A stretch of 63,757 bases of DNA from Comamonadaceae bacterium (GCA_027490925.1 JAIXXF010000030.1:1-63757), one strand, 5' to 3'. Positions 8,352 to 17,668 are shown, numbered from the stretch's first letter. The notes: generated by a model not told the origin, from the sequence alone. Translations and numbers: made by a program.

Positions 8352-9761
8352 TCAGTGCGCGGCGAACGTGACGCGGTCAGGGACCACCTTAAACTCACCC
8401 AAACGGCTCCACCACGGCATCAGCAAGAAGAACCCGAAGTAAAACAGGGTACCGACCTGCGACACGCGCTCTCCGATCGGGGAAGGGGCTTGCACGCCCA
8501 GGTAACCCAAAATCAGGAAGTTCACCACAAAGGCACCGTACAGCACTTTGTGCCAGCTGGGACGGTAGCGGATGGACCGCACAGGGCTGTTGTCCAACCA
8601 GGGCAGGAAGAACAAGATCACCACCGCGCCGCCCATACCGACCACGCCCCAGAACTTTGCGTCAATCGCCAGCATGCAAGCGACCACGGCCAACGCGCCC
8701 AGCACAATCGCACCTTTGAACACAGTGGCCAGCTTGGCTTTAAGCACACCCAACGCAGCGCCAGCGACCACACAGGCGATCAGGGCGTACATCATTTCTG
8801 TGGTGATGGCGCGCAAGATCGAGTAGTAAGGGGTGAAGTACCAAACCGGTGCAATGTGGGCGGGTGTCTTCAACGGGTCGGCAGGGATGAAGTTGTTGAA
8901 CTCCAGGAAGTAGCCACCAAACGTCGGCGCGAAGAAGATCACCGCGCTGAACGCCATCAGGAACACGCTGACGCCCAGAATGTCGTGCACCGTGTAGTAG
9001 GGGTGGAATGGAATGCCGTCGAGCGGGCGGCCATTAGCGTCTTTCGGCGCAGTCGGGCCCTTGATTTCAACGCCGTCAGGGTTGTTGGACCCCACCTCGT
9101 GCAGCGCGATGATGTGTGCCGCGACCAAACCCAACAGCACCAGCGGCACGGCGATCACGTGGAAGCTGAAGAAGCGGTTCAGCGTGGCATCGCCCACCAC
9201 GTAGTCGCCGCGAATCAGCAGCGCCAGGTCAGGCCCGACGAAAGGAATAGCAGAGAACAGGTTCACAATCACCTGGGCGCCCCAGTACGACATCTGACCC
9301 CAGGGCAACAAGTAACCCATGAACGCTTCTGCCATCAGGCAGAGGAAAATCGCACAACCGAACACCCACACCAACTCCCGTGGTTTGCGGTAGCTGCCGT
9401 AGATCAAACCTCGGAACATGTGCAGGTAAACCACTACGAAGAACGCAGACGCGCCCGTGGAGTGCATGTAACGCACCAACCAGCCCCACGGCACATCGCG
9501 CATGATGTATTCCACCGACGCGAAGGCCAAAGACGCGTCCGGCTTGTAGTGCATGACCAGAAAAATACCGGTCACGATCTGAATGACGAGCACCAACAGC
9601 GCCAGCGAGCCAAAGAAATACCAGAAGTTGAAGTTCTTTGGCGCGTAGTACTCAGACAGGTGCTCTTTGTACAGCTTGCTGGCCGGGAAGCGGTTGTCCA
9701 CCCAGTTCAGCAGTTTTTCGCCAGCGCTGGCGTTCGGGGAGATGGATTTGAATTCAGCCAT
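8352..9761 (-). CDS. petB: Cytochrome b of the cytochrome bc1 complex
   Basis: A 469-residue membrane subunit that oxidises and reduces quinone at the Qo and Qi sites. Haem-ligand histidines are H100/H114 and H201/H216. The protein covers the whole eight-helix cytochrome b plus a C-terminal extension of further helices. The Qo motif reads PVWY at residues 305-308 instead of the usual PEWY, a variant I recall as characteristic of some betaproteobacteria. It lies between petA and petC with 23- and 19-nt gaps, so the three are one operon. Confidence 0.97.
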   Translation of the reverse strand: MAEFKSISPNASAGEKLLNWVDNRFPASKLYKEHLSEYYAPKNFNFWYFFGSLALLVLVIQIVTGIFLVMHYKPDASLAFASVEYIMRDVPWGWLVRYMHSTGASAFFVVVYLHMFRGLIYGSYRKPRELVWVFGCAIFLCLMAEAFMGYLLPWGQMSYWGAQVIVNLFSAIPFVGPDLALLIRGDYVVGDATLNRFFSFHVIAVPLVLLGLVAAHIIALHEVGSNNPDGVEIKGPTAPKDANGRPLDGIPFHPYYTVHDILGVSVFLMAFSAVIFFAPTFGGYFLEFNNFIPADPLKTPAHIAPVWYFTPYYSILRAITTEMMYALIACVVAGAALGVLKAKLATVFKGAIVLGALAVVACMLAIDAKFWGVVGMGGAVVILFFLPWLDNSPVRSIRYRPSWHKVLYGAFVVNFLILGYLGVQAPSPIGERVSQVGTLFYFGFFLLMPWWSRLGEFKVVPDRVTFAAH

Positions 9762-9784
9762 GGTGTGCTCTGTGGTGAACGGGT

Positions 9785-10381
9785 TCAGGCCTTTTTGTCT
9801 TCGCCGATCAGCAGTCGGGTCTCAGACAGGTACATGTGCGGAGGCACTTCCAAATTGTCCGGCGCGGGTTTGTTCTTGAACACACGCCCGGCAATGTCAA
9901 ACGTGGAGCCGTGGCAAGGGCACAGGAAACCACCGAGCCAGTCGTCAGGCAACGAGGGTTGCGGGCCGGTTTGGAACTTGTCAGAGGGCGAACAGCCCAA
10001 GTGGGAGCAAATGCCCACGCCCACAAACACCTCAGGTTTGATGGAGCGGTGCTGGTTCTTCGCGTATTCCGGCGTGGGGTAGGCCTTGCGATCGGAATTG
10101 GGGTCGGCCAGTTGGGTCTCGGTTTTGGCCAGTGACGCCAATTGCTCTGGCGTGCGCTTCATGATCCAAACCGGCTTGCCGCGCCATTCCACCGTGAGCT
10201 TCTCACCCGGCTTGAGTGCTGAAATATCGACCTCCACGGCAGCTCCAGCGGCCTTGGCGCGCTCCGACGGCTGGAATGTGCTGACGAAGGGCACGGCCAC
10301 GGCCAAACCACCCGCCGCTCCGGCACAGGTGGAAGCAATCAACCAGGTCCGCTTGCTGTTATCAACTGAGGTGCTGCTCAT
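9785..10381 (-). CDS. petA: Rieske iron-sulfur subunit of the cytochrome bc1 complex
   Basis: A 198-residue Rieske protein. The N-terminal anchor (KRTWLIASTCAGAAGGLAVA) is of the type inserted by the Tat pathway, whose genes lie at 14.4-16 kb. The [2Fe-2S] ligands sit in CSHLGC (C125, H127, disulfide C130) and CPCHGS (C154, H157, disulfide C156). First gene of petABC; a promoter is predicted at 10422-10451. Confidence 0.97.
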   Translation of the reverse strand: MSSTSVDNSKRTWLIASTCAGAAGGLAVAVPFVSTFQPSERAKAAGAAVEVDISALKPGEKLTVEWRGKPVWIMKRTPEQLASLAKTETQLADPNSDRKAYPTPEYAKNQHRSIKPEVFVGVGICSHLGCSPSDKFQTGPQPSLPDDWLGGFLCPCHGSTFDIAGRVFKNKPAPDNLEVPPHMYLSETRLLIGEDKKA

Positions 10382-10421
10382 GGGATTCTCAATGCTCAGG
10401 ATTGGTAAGGGTCAACCCGTG

Positions 10422-10451
10422 ATTCTATCTGAGGCCAGGGTGGCCATTCAA
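10422..10451 (-). promoter_or_regulatory. Predicted promoter of petABC
   Basis: Minus strand: TTGAAT (10446-10451), 18-bp spacer, TAGAAT (10422-10427). The transcript would start about 40 bp before the petA ATG. Confidence 0.45.
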
Positions 10452-10465
10452 ATCCCACGGGGCGC

Positions 10466-10493
10466 TTGACAGGGTGAGCGGGTTGGGAATACT
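10466..10493 (+). promoter_or_regulatory. Predicted promoter of mscL
   Basis: Plus strand: TTGACA (10466-10471), 16-bp spacer, AATACT (10488-10493). It is back to back with the petABC promoter. AGGAG at 10511-10515 is the mscL ribosome-binding site. Confidence 0.55.
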
Positions 10494-10523
10494 GACCTTT
10501 CTACACCTCAGCAGGAGCATCAG

Positions 10524-10952
10524 ATGGGCATGTTGGCAGAGTTCAAAGCGTTCGCCATCAAGGGCAACGTGGTCGATTTGGCGGTCGGCGTCATCATCGG
10601 CGCGGCCTTCAGCAAGATCGTGGACTCTGTGGTGAGCGACCTGGTCTTGCCGCTGGTGGGCAGCGTGGTCGGCAAACTCGACTTTTCCAACCTGTTCGTG
10701 GTGTTGGGCACAGTGCCGCCAGGCACCACCAACACATTGGATGCGATCAAAAAGGCCGGGGTACCGGTGTTCGCCTACGGTAATTTCATCACCGTGGCGG
10801 TGAATTTTCTGATTCTGTCTTTCATCATTTTTCTGATGGTCAAACAGATCAACCGCCTGAAGCGCGAAGCCCCTGCCGAGCCGACACCTGCAGCGCCGAC
10901 GCCGGAAAATACCCTGCTGCTTAGGGAAATCCGCGACCAGTTGAAAAGATAA
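10524..10952 (+). CDS. mscL: Large-conductance mechanosensitive channel MscL
   Basis: A 142-residue inner-membrane channel that opens under hypo-osmotic stress. Family features: an amphipathic N-terminal helix ([20 protein letters not shown]), a Gly-rich pore-lining TM1 ([19 protein letters not shown]), a periplasmic loop, TM2 ([19 protein letters not shown]) and a charged cytoplasmic helix at the C-terminus ([11 protein letters not shown]). Monocistronic with its own promoter and an AGGAG site 8 nt before the ATG. It converges on pdxA. Confidence 0.97.
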   Translation: MGMLAEFKAFAIKGNVVDLAVGVIIGAAFSKIVDSVVSDLVLPLVGSVVGKLDFSNLFVVLGTVPPGTTNTLDAIKKAGVPVFAYGNFITVAVNFLILSFIIFLMVKQINRLKREAPAEPTPAAPTPENTLLLREIRDQLKR

Positions 10953-11044
10953 GCCGCTGTCTCAGTGGCTGGCCCGGCCGGTCACACCCCTGTGCGCCCA
11001 CGCCGACCCGTCTCGGACAAAGGGGCTGAATCCCACGACCGAGC

Positions 11045-12088
11045 TCAGCCAGCCATCTGGCGGGCCATGGTCACCGCCGCGATCAGGCTGGCGGCGTCGG
11101 CCACGCCTTGGCCTGCGATGTCGAACGCGGTGCCGTGGTCTGGGCTGGTGCGGACGAAAGGCAAGCCCAGTGTGACGTTCACCCCCTGCTCCACACCCAG
11201 GTACTTGACTGGGATCAAGCCCTGGTCGTGGTGCATCGCCACCACCGCGTCGAACTCACCCCGCCGGGCGCGCATGAAGACCGTGTCGGGCGCGTGCGGC
11301 CCACTGGCCAACCAACCTTGCGCCTGGGCGGCGACCACGGCAGGGGCGATCACATCGCGTTCTTCGGTACCAAACAGCCCGTCTTCTCCAGCGTGAGGGT
11401 TCAGGCCCGCCACCGCGATGCGCGGTGGTCGGCCCAGTACCGCCACCAGCGCTTGGTGCGTGATCCGCAGTGTCTCCAGCACATTCCCAGAGGTGACGGC
11501 CTCTATGGCCTGTCGCAGTGACACGTGGATGCTGACGAGCACGGTACGCAGTTCCGGGTTGGCCAACATCATGCGCACTGGCAAGTCGGCCACCGCACGG
11601 CCGTGAAACCGCGCGGCCTCGGCCTGCAACAGCTCAGTGTGCCCGGGGAATGGCTCCCCCGCAGCCGCCAGTGCCGCCTTGTGCAACGGGGCGGTGACCA
11701 TCGCTGCGACCTCGCCGCGCAGCGCGGCTTGCGCTGCCCACCGCACCGTGGCTGCGGCGTGCGCGCCAGCCGCTGCGTCAACGCGGCCCCAGACCGGCAA
11801 ATCGGCCGCGGACTGTCCAGCCACCACTTGCAGCACTGGCACACACCGTGGTGGGACCGAGGGCAGGTCGGACAGTGACTCGATCTGCGCCACCGGCAGG
11901 CTGGCCAGGCCCGGACGGGCGATGCACGCCGCGCCGCGGCGCATCACCTCGACATCGCCCGCGACAAAGCAACCCCGCATTGCCTCGGGCGCATCGCGAA
12001 AGGCCTTGGCCAGGATCTCGGGGCCGATGCCCGCAGGGTCGCCCGGGGTCAGTGCGATCGGTCGACGGGGCTGGACGATGCTGGTCAT
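11045..12088 (-). CDS. pdxA: 4-hydroxythreonine-4-phosphate dehydrogenase PdxA
   Basis: A 347-residue NAD-dependent enzyme of pyridoxal 5'-phosphate synthesis that oxidises 4-phosphohydroxy-L-threonine, providing the substrate for PdxJ. Family motifs are present: ALTPGDPAGIGPEI near the N-terminus, VTAPLHKAAL, FPGHTELLQ and AMHHDQGLIPVKYLG, which supply the metal-binding histidines. The ATG at 12088 overlaps the stop of the Nif3-family gene in a TCAT/ATGA four-base overlap, so the two are translationally coupled. Confidence 0.95.
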   Translation of the reverse strand: MTSIVQPRRPIALTPGDPAGIGPEILAKAFRDAPEAMRGCFVAGDVEVMRRGAACIARPGLASLPVAQIESLSDLPSVPPRCVPVLQVVAGQSAADLPVWGRVDAAAGAHAAATVRWAAQAALRGEVAAMVTAPLHKAALAAAGEPFPGHTELLQAEAARFHGRAVADLPVRMMLANPELRTVLVSIHVSLRQAIEAVTSGNVLETLRITHQALVAVLGRPPRIAVAGLNPHAGEDGLFGTEERDVIAPAVVAAQAQGWLASGPHAPDTVFMRARRGEFDAVVAMHHDQGLIPVKYLGVEQGVNVTLGLPFVRTSPDHGTAFDIAGQGVADAASLIAAVTMARQMAG

Positions 12089-12840
12089 GCGGGGTTGTCG
12101 ATGTCGATGAATTGGTGCGACAGACCCAACTCGGCGGCGACCTGTGCGCCCAGCGCGGGCGCACCGTAACGCTCGGTCGCGTGGTGACCGCAAGCCAGGT
12201 AGGCGACCCCCATCTCGCGGGCGTAGTGGGCTTGCGGCTCAGAAATCTCACCGGTCACATACGCGTCAGCGCCTGCAGCGATGGCAGCCTCGAAATACCC
12301 CTGGGCGCCGCCGGTGCACCACGCGATGCGACGGATCGGGCCCAGGCCCTCTCCGACACACACAATGTTGCGGCCCAAAGCCGCCTGCACCTGTTGCGCC
12401 AGCAAGGCGGCACTGGCGACAGGCCCCGACGCGGGCACCCCGAGCCAGCCCAGTCCCTGCTCGCCGAATCGGCCATCTGGCAACCAGCCCAACACGCGCC
12501 CGAGCTGGGCGTTGTTGCCCCATTCGGGGTGGGCGTCGAGCGGCAGATGGTAGGCGAACAGATTGATGTCGTGCGCCAACAGCAACGCCAGGCGCTGCTT
12601 CATCCAGCCGGTCACCCGGCCGTCTTGCCCGCGCCAGAACAGGCCGTGGTGAACCAGCACTGCATCGGCCTGGGCGTCGATGGCGGCTTCGATGAGCGCA
12701 CCGCTGGCGGTCACGCCCGACACCAAGTGGCGCACCTCGGCCCTGCCCTCGACCTGTAACCCATTGGGTCCATGGTCTTTGAACCGGTCGGGTTCCAACA
12801 CGGCGTTAAGTCGGTGAAGAAGCTCTTGGCGGTGTGTCAT
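12085..12840 (-). CDS. Nif3-like dinuclear metal-centre protein (YbgI/GTP cyclohydrolase type 2 family)
   Basis: A 251-residue protein of the Nif3/YbgI family, which forms hexameric toroids with a dinuclear metal site. Recognisable parts are LLHRLNAVLEPDRFKDHGPN near the start, AVLVHHGLFW (metal-ligand His pair), AYHLPLDAHPEWGNN, and the C-terminal GADAYVTGEISEPQAHYARE and ACGHHATERYG. The physiological reaction is unsettled in the family, so only the fold and metal site are claimed. It precedes pdxA with a four-base overlap and is divergent from the HtrA gene. Confidence 0.9.
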   Translation of the reverse strand: MTHRQELLHRLNAVLEPDRFKDHGPNGLQVEGRAEVRHLVSGVTASGALIEAAIDAQADAVLVHHGLFWRGQDGRVTGWMKQRLALLLAHDINLFAYHLPLDAHPEWGNNAQLGRVLGWLPDGRFGEQGLGWLGVPASGPVASAALLAQQVQAALGRNIVCVGEGLGPIRRIAWCTGGAQGYFEAAIAAGADAYVTGEISEPQAHYAREMGVAYLACGHHATERYGAPALGAQVAAELGLSHQFIDIDNPA

Positions 12841-13007
12841 GGCGGTGCGACAGTGCATTAACGGCGGTATGCCGCTATTGTCTGTGAACCGCCAGGCAAG
12901 CGGATCCCACGTCGGCAAAACTGGGCCCACCCCGCTGCCGAGCAGACCCTACAATTTCCCGCCCGCTTCACCACACCGTGGTGGCGACCGCCCCTCTGAA
13001 AGTCGGC

Positions 13008-14150
13008 ATGAAACGTTTTTGGTTGTTGTTCTCGCAATCCGTTACCGTGGCGCTGGCCGCCTACTTTGTGGTGGCCACGCTCAAGCCAGAGTGGCTGTCG
13101 CGCAGCCCCAGCATGTCATCGGCGGTCGCCCTGCTGCAAGCGCCTGTAACCGCGCCCGGCACCTTGGCGCCGGGCAGTCTGGCCCAAGCCGCCCGCACCG
13201 CTGCCCCCGCGGTGGTGAGCATCAACACCAGCAAGGCGGCCGAGCGCAACCCACAAGGCAGCGACCCGTGGTTTCGATTCTTCTTTGGGGACAGAGGCAA
13301 CGAGCCTCAGGCGGGCCTTGGCAGCGGGGTGATCGTGAGCGCCAGCGGCTACATTTTGACCAACAACCACGTGGTTGAAGGCGCCGATGAGATCGAGGTC
13401 ATCCTCAACGACAGCCGTCGCACCCGCGGCAAGGTGATCGGCACCGACCCAGACACCGACCTGGCGATCTTGAAAATCGACCTGGATCGTCTGCCCGTCA
13501 TCGTGTTGGGTGATTCGGACGGCTTGCAGGTCGGCGACCAGGTGCTCGCCATTGGCAACCCGTTTGGTGTGGGCCAGACGGTGACCAGTGGCATCGTGAG
13601 CGCACTGGGCCGTAACCAGTTGGGCATCAACACCTTTGAGAACTTCATTCAGACCGACGCCGCGATCAACCCGGGCAATTCGGGCGGCGCTCTGGTGGAC
13701 ACCGCTGGCAATCTGCTCGGCATCAACACCGCCATTTACTCCCGCTCTGGAGGCAGCATGGGCATTGGGTTTGCCATCCCAGTGTCCACTGCCAAACTGG
13801 TGCTTGAAGGCATTGTGAAAGACGGGCAGATCACACGCGGCTGGATCGGCGTGGAGCCCCAAGACCTGACACCCGAGTTGGCCGAAACCTTTGGCATCAA
13901 AACCACCGAAGGGGTGATGATCACTGGCGTGTTGCAGCGGGGCCCCGCGGCGGCTGCAGGCATTCGCCCTGGTGACGTGGTGCAACAAGTGGGCGGGACA
14001 GCGGTACGCAACGTCAGCGCGCTGTTGACAACGGTGGCTGCCCTGCCGCCAGGTAAGCCCGCCGAGTTTGTGCTGCTGCGCAGAGACGAGCGGCTGGCTT
14101 TGCAAGTGGTGCCGGGCGTACGGCCCAAGCCAAGCGCCCAGCCCCGCTGA
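13008..14150 (+). CDS. Membrane-anchored HtrA-family serine protease with one PDZ domain (DegS/DegQ-like)
   Basis: A 380-residue periplasmic protease. The ATG at 13008 starts a short cytoplasmic stretch and one uncleaved TM helix (LFSQSVTVALAAYFVVATL). The trypsin-like domain has the triad H121 (NNHVVEG), D151 (DTDLAIL) and S225 (NPGNSGGAL). A single PDZ domain covers about residues 275-370 (GWIGVEPQDLTPELAETF). One PDZ and a membrane anchor match DegS architecture, but no rseA or rpoE gene is nearby, so a sigmaE-signalling role is not shown; general quality control is equally possible. A GTG at 12978 is an in-frame alternative start. A TACAAT -10-like box is at 12950-12955. Confidence 0.93.
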   Translation: MKRFWLLFSQSVTVALAAYFVVATLKPEWLSRSPSMSSAVALLQAPVTAPGTLAPGSLAQAARTAAPAVVSINTSKAAERNPQGSDPWFRFFFGDRGNEPQAGLGSGVIVSASGYILTNNHVVEGADEIEVILNDSRRTRGKVIGTDPDTDLAILKIDLDRLPVIVLGDSDGLQVGDQVLAIGNPFGVGQTVTSGIVSALGRNQLGINTFENFIQTDAAINPGNSGGALVDTAGNLLGINTAIYSRSGGSMGIGFAIPVSTAKLVLEGIVKDGQITRGWIGVEPQDLTPELAETFGIKTTEGVMITGVLQRGPAAAAGIRPGDVVQQVGGTAVRNVSALLTTVAALPPGKPAEFVLLRRDERLALQVVPGVRPKPSAQPR

Positions 14151-14278
14151 TGTGCACATGCTTGGTGTGGCGGCTTGGCTTGCCTGCCGAGCGAGTCGCT
14201 CCGTACGGTCCATCGTCCTGCGGCTGCGAGACAGGCAACGTGAGGTCATTCCTCAACGTCTCTTAATCCCTTCAATAC

Positions 14279-14331
14279 GCTACGTTTTTGATAGCGATTG
14301 GCGCAGCCGCGGCGTGGGCTAAATGCCGTTT
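14279..14331 (+). repeat. Short dispersed palindromic repeat, copy C
   Basis: GCTACGTTTTTGATAGC (14279-14295) can form a GCTA/TAGC-based hairpin. Thirty-seven bases after its first base comes GGGCTAAATGCCGTTT (14316-14331). The same two blocks with the same spacing occur at 19942, 53267 and 61251. This copy sits between the convergent HtrA and tatC genes. The rest of the 221-bp gap (14151-14278 and 14332-14371) shows nothing I recognise. Confidence 0.7.
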
Positions 14332-14371
14332 CTACCCTGAAGCCGAGCCAATGGCCTGGAAAGCCCGGTTT

Positions 14372-15166
14372 TCAGGTGTTATCTGAGGGCGATGCCGATT
14401 CAGACGGCGCCTGGGTGTGGCGAATGAAAATTTGCGCAGCCCAAATGCCCAGCTCGTAAAGCAGGCACATCGGAATGGCCAGGGCCAGCTGCGACACCAC
14501 GTCGGGCGGGGTGATGATGGCCGCGATGATGAAGGCCAGCACCACAAAATAGCTGCGGAACTCTTTGAGCTTTTGAATGGGCACGATGTTCATGCGCGCC
14601 AACACGATGACGACGATCGGCACCTCAAACGCCATGCCGAACGCGAGGAACATGGTGAGCACGAAACTCAGGTAGGCCTCGATGTCTGGCGCGGCGGTGA
14701 TGCTTTTGGGCGCGAAGCTCTGGATGAACTTGAACACCTGCCCGAACACGAAGTAGTAGCAAAACGCCACCCCAATGAAAAACAGCAAAGTGCTTGACAC
14801 CACCAACGGCAGCACCAACTTTTTTTCATGCGAATAGAGCCCCGGCGCCACGAAGGCCCAGAGCTGGTACAGCACCACCGGCAAGGCCGCCAAGAAAGCC
14901 GTCATCAGCAAAATCTTGAGGGGCACCACAAACGGGGAAATCACCGAGGTGGCGATCAGCGTTGCACCCTCTGGTAAGGTGGCGGTCAACGGGGCGGCCA
15001 GGATGTCGTACAGCGCTGCCGGGCCAGGGTAAATGCCAAGGGCTGCGGCCATGACCGCAATCGCCAGCATCGCTCGGATCAACCGGTCGCGCAGTTCAAA
15101 CAGGTGCTGGACAAAGGGCTGCTCAGAACCAGCAAGTTCGTCTTTGGGTTCAGATGGATCAGCCAT
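14372..15166 (-). CDS. tatC: Sec-independent protein translocase subunit TatC
   Basis: A 264-residue core component of the Tat translocase with six TM helices, which binds twin-arginine signal peptides. Family sequences include QPFVQHLFELRDRLIRAML at the N-terminus, YQLWAFVAPGLYSHEKK, and FGMAFEVPIVV. The ATG at 15166 was preferred to an upstream one at 15193 because homologues begin near the HLFELRDR motif. Last gene of tatABC. Substrates visible in this window are the Rieske protein and MsrP. Confidence 0.96.
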   Translation of the reverse strand: MADPSEPKDELAGSEQPFVQHLFELRDRLIRAMLAIAVMAAALGIYPGPAALYDILAAPLTATLPEGATLIATSVISPFVVPLKILLMTAFLAALPVVLYQLWAFVAPGLYSHEKKLVLPLVVSSTLLFFIGVAFCYYFVFGQVFKFIQSFAPKSITAAPDIEAYLSFVLTMFLAFGMAFEVPIVVIVLARMNIVPIQKLKEFRSYFVVLAFIIAAIITPPDVVSQLALAIPMCLLYELGIWAAQIFIRHTQAPSESASPSDNT

Positions 15167-15220
15167 ATACACAATCGTGGAAAACGGTGACATGCAGGCG
15201 CTTTATGCGCCAAAGCGCGT

Positions 15221-15727
15221 TTAAAGTGGCTTGGGCCGGTAGCGTGCGACTCGCGCCGCGCCCGACTGCGCGTGGGTGCGCATGCCATTGCGGGCTTTGT
15301 ACCAGCGCGGTGTGGCGCCCAGTTTGGTCCGCCATTTTTTCTTCGGGTGCTTGTACTCAAAGACCGGGGGGTGGTCTTTGACGTACAACTCGGTTTGTAT
15401 TTCCGGCTCGGGGTCGGTGCTGTGCCAGACGCCGTCGCTGGTCATCTCGCCGCCAATCGCGTCGATTTGCTGCTGCAGATCCCGGGAGCCCGCCTGGACC
15501 GACGACTCGACGTCGCGCGCCGCCCCTTCCATGGTCTCTTTCATTTTTTTGAGCTCGTCAAGCTCAATCGACCGGCTCACCTCAGCCTTGACGTCAGACA
15601 CGTAGCGCTGCGCCTTGCCAAGCAACGTGCCCAAGGTGCGTGCCACGCGCGGCAGCTTTTCAGGCCCGATGACGATCAACGCCACCGCGCCGATCAGCGC
15701 CATCTTGGAAATACCCAGGTCGATCAC
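15221..15727 (-). CDS. tatB: Sec-independent protein translocase subunit TatB
   Basis: A 168-residue TatB with a GTG start. The N-terminal TM helix ([29 protein letters not shown]; the Glu and the GPEKLP hinge are typical) is followed by an amphipathic helix and a variable, charged C-terminus (about residues 95-168). It works with TatC in the signal-peptide receptor complex. It lies between tatA (22 nt) and tatC (54 nt). Confidence 0.93.
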   Translation of the reverse strand: MIDLGISKMALIGAVALIVIGPEKLPRVARTLGTLLGKAQRYVSDVKAEVSRSIELDELKKMKETMEGAARDVESSVQAGSRDLQQQIDAIGGEMTSDGVWHSTDPEPEIQTELYVKDHPPVFEYKHPKKKWRTKLGATPRWYKARNGMRTHAQSGAARVARYRPKPL

Positions 15728-15749
15728 AGGCCCTCACCGATCCAGTCGC

Positions 15750-15989
15750 TCAAGACTTGGTCTTGGACTCAACGTCGATCGTGTTGTTCGCGGCAGCGGC
15801 ATTGGTCACCTGTGCCGGGGCGGCGGCCGTCTTGTCTTCCCCGGTACTCGCACCGTCTTTCATGCCGTCCTTGAAGCCTTTGACTGCACCGCCCAGGTCA
15901 CTGCCCATGTTCTTGAGCTTTTTGGTGCCGAAGATCAGCACGATGATCAGCAGAACGATGAGCCAGTGCCAAATCGAAAAGGAACCCAT
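15750..15989 (-). CDS. tatA: Sec-independent protein translocase subunit TatA
   Basis: A 79-residue TatA that oligomerises to form the translocation pathway. One TM helix ([21 protein letters not shown]), the FGTKKL hinge, then an amphipathic helix ([18 protein letters not shown]) and an acidic/Ala-rich tail. GGAG lies before the ATG. Ninety bases downstream of hinT, and first of tatABC. Confidence 0.95.
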   Translation of the reverse strand: MGSFSIWHWLIVLLIIVLIFGTKKLKNMGSDLGGAVKGFKDGMKDGASTGEDKTAAAPAQVTNAAAANNTIDVESKTKS

Positions 15990-16079
15990 TTGTCTCTCCT
16001 AAGAATGATTTGATTTTAGGGGGCAGAAAGTCGGCGGCATGAAAACGTCTGGGAATTGACCCCACGCAAGGGGAAAAAA

Positions 16080-16433
16080 TCAGCCCCGCGCCCAGGGGCG
16101 TGGCCCGCCCATGACGTGGACGTGCAGGTGGTGCACCTCTTGCCCGCCCTCGGCCCCGGTGTTCGTGACGATGCGAAACCCGCCCTCCGGATAGGGTCGG
16201 CACCCCTCTTGCAACGCCAACTGAGGGGCCAACGTCAACATGCGGCCCAGCAACGCCGCGTGCTCAGGGCCGACCTGCGCCATCGAAGGAATATGGCGTT
16301 TGGGCACCATCAGGAAGTGCACCGGCGCCCACGGGTTGACGTCGTGGAAAGCCAGGATGTCTTCGTCTTCGTACACCTTGCGCGAGGGAATGGCCCCTGC
16401 CACGATCTTGCAAAAAATACAGTTGTCACTCAC
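16080..16433 (-). CDS. HIT-family purine nucleoside phosphoramidase HinT
   Basis: A 117-residue histidine-triad protein that hydrolyses nucleoside phosphoramidates and AMP-lysine type substrates. The catalytic triad is in EVHHLHVHVMGG near the C-terminus; the N-terminus has CIFCKIVAG. The GTG at 16433 was chosen because AAGGAG lies six bases upstream. A GTG at 16448 overlapping the previous stop is possible but would place the ribosome-binding site inside the gene. It is between the DUF4870 gene and tatA, a common place for it in this group. Confidence 0.92.
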   Translation of the reverse strand: MSDNCIFCKIVAGAIPSRKVYEDEDILAFHDVNPWAPVHFLMVPKRHIPSMAQVGPEHAALLGRMLTLAPQLALQEGCRPYPEGGFRIVTNTGAEGGQEVHHLHVHVMGGPRPWARG

Positions 16434-16444
16434 CAGGCGCTCCT

Positions 16445-16813
16445 TCACATGGGCATGGGTTTACGGTCGTTCCAGTTCAACAGACCCCGGACGATCCGGT
16501 AGATGGACCAGACGCCCACCACTGGGAACACGATGAACCCCACGCCGACGATCAGCGTGAGCCAACCCACCACCGACCAGCCGAGAAACCACCAAAACGT
16601 GCGGATTTGCCAGCTGAAGTGGCTACGGTACAGCGTGCCTTCGGTGTCGTCCCGCTTCACGTAATTGACGATGATGGCCACGATGGCGGTCAGGCCACCG
16701 GTCATCCAACCGGCTGCGCTCAGGATATAGACGATCAACGTGAGCTGGCGCAGGCTGGCCAGTTGTTCCAGTGTTTTGCCACTGGCCGAGTCGATCACAT
16801 CGTTCGGTGTCAT
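16445..16813 (-). CDS. DUF4870-family membrane protein
   Basis: A 122-residue membrane protein with about three TM helices ([50 protein letters not shown]) and a short basic tail. The sequence [23 protein letters not shown] between TM2 and TM3 is typical of DUF4870-like proteins. No function is known. Its start overlaps the hisE stop by four bases, so it is read with the histidine operon although nothing suggests a role in histidine synthesis. Confidence 0.85.
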   Translation of the reverse strand: MTPNDVIDSASGKTLEQLASLRQLTLIVYILSAAGWMTGGLTAIVAIIVNYVKRDDTEGTLYRSHFSWQIRTFWWFLGWSVVGWLTLIVGVGFIVFPVVGVWSIYRIVRGLLNWNDRKPMPM

Positions 16814-17196
16814 GGCGCCTCCTGGGCGCGGGCGTCGTCTCGGGCGCGGTCCTCGGCCTTTCGCAGGGCTTTCTCTTCGATGCCGCTGGTGCCCTCACGC
16901 CGCACCAATTCGGCCACCACATCGGCGGGCGTGAGACCGTAATGGGCCAGCGCGACCATGGAGTGGAACCACAGATCGGCCACTTCGTAGACCAGTTTGG
17001 CCTTGTCGGCCCCGGCGTCCACGTCTTTTGCGGCCATCACCGTTTCGGTCGCCTCCTCACCGATTTTCTTCAAAAACGCATCTGGGCCCTTGGCCAGCAA
17101 ACGGGCCACGTAGCTGGTGCCCGGGTCACCCCCATGGGCGGGTTTGCGGCTTTCAATCGTGGCGGCCAGTCGGGCCAATGCATCGGTCGCGTTCAT
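16810..17196 (-). CDS. hisE: Phosphoribosyl-ATP pyrophosphatase HisE
   Basis: A 128-residue MazG-fold enzyme converting phosphoribosyl-ATP to phosphoribosyl-AMP, step two of histidine synthesis. Motifs: [24 protein letters not shown], with the metal-binding Glu residues, and [16 protein letters not shown]. HisE is separate from HisI here, unlike the fused enterobacterial protein. It follows hisI after an 82-nt gap. Confidence 0.95.
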   Translation of the reverse strand: MNATDALARLAATIESRKPAHGGDPGTSYVARLLAKGPDAFLKKIGEEATETVMAAKDVDAGADKAKLVYEVADLWFHSMVALAHYGLTPADVVAELVRREGTSGIEEKALRKAEDRARDDARAQEAP

Positions 17197-17278
17197 GCCG
17201 CGTCTCCCAAGGCTAACCTGGCGGAGACCCGTGCATTCGCAGACTTCAAAAATGGGATCAACGTCTCGCCCATGGGGA

Positions 17279-17668
17279 TCATTTGTAAATGGATTGAGGG
17301 TCTTTCAAGACCGGGTCAACTGGCTGCCATGCACCGCCGCGGTAGACGCTGAAAAAGCAGCTGTGGCGACCGGTGTGGCAAGCGATGCCCGGTTTGTGGC
17401 CGAGCTGAGTGACCTTGAGCAACACCACGTCGTTGTCGCAGTCCAAGCGAATTTCATGGACGGTCTGCACATGGCCTGATTCTTCGCCCTTGAACCACAG
17501 CTTGTTGCGAGAGCGGCTGAAATACACCGCCCGCCCCAGCTCCGCCGTTTTTTGCAGCGCCTCACGATTCATCCAAGCGAACATGAGCACATCATTGCTG
17601 CCCTGCTCTTGCGCGATCACTGGCACCAGGCCAGCCGCATCCCATTTCACATCGTCCAGCCACATCAT
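17279..17668 (-). CDS. hisI: Phosphoribosyl-AMP cyclohydrolase HisI
   Basis: A zinc enzyme of about 129 residues opening the adenine ring in step three of histidine synthesis. Visible motifs are [40 protein letters not shown] and [10 protein letters not shown], which contain the metal Asp and Cys residues. The ATG pair at 17668/17665 matches where family members start; a GTG at 17701 would add 11 residues and has a purine-rich stretch nearby, so the start is not certain. It is 44 nt after the hisF stop. Confidence 0.93.
   Translation of the reverse strand: MMWLDDVKWDAAGLVPVIAQEQGSNDVLMFAWMNREALQKTAELGRAVYFSRSRNKLWFKGEESGHVQTVHEIRLDCDNDVVLLKVTQLGHKPGIACHTGRHSCFFSVYRGGAWQPVDPVLKDPQSIYK

Noticed and set aside
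8355-10082. A 575-codon plus-strand frame
   Set aside because: Antisense to petB and petA; composition (many His, Arg, Gln) is that of a reverse-frame artefact.
16060-16079. CCCC/GGGG inverted repeat between tatA and hinT, considered as a terminator
   Set aside because: Only four pairs and no T-run in either direction.
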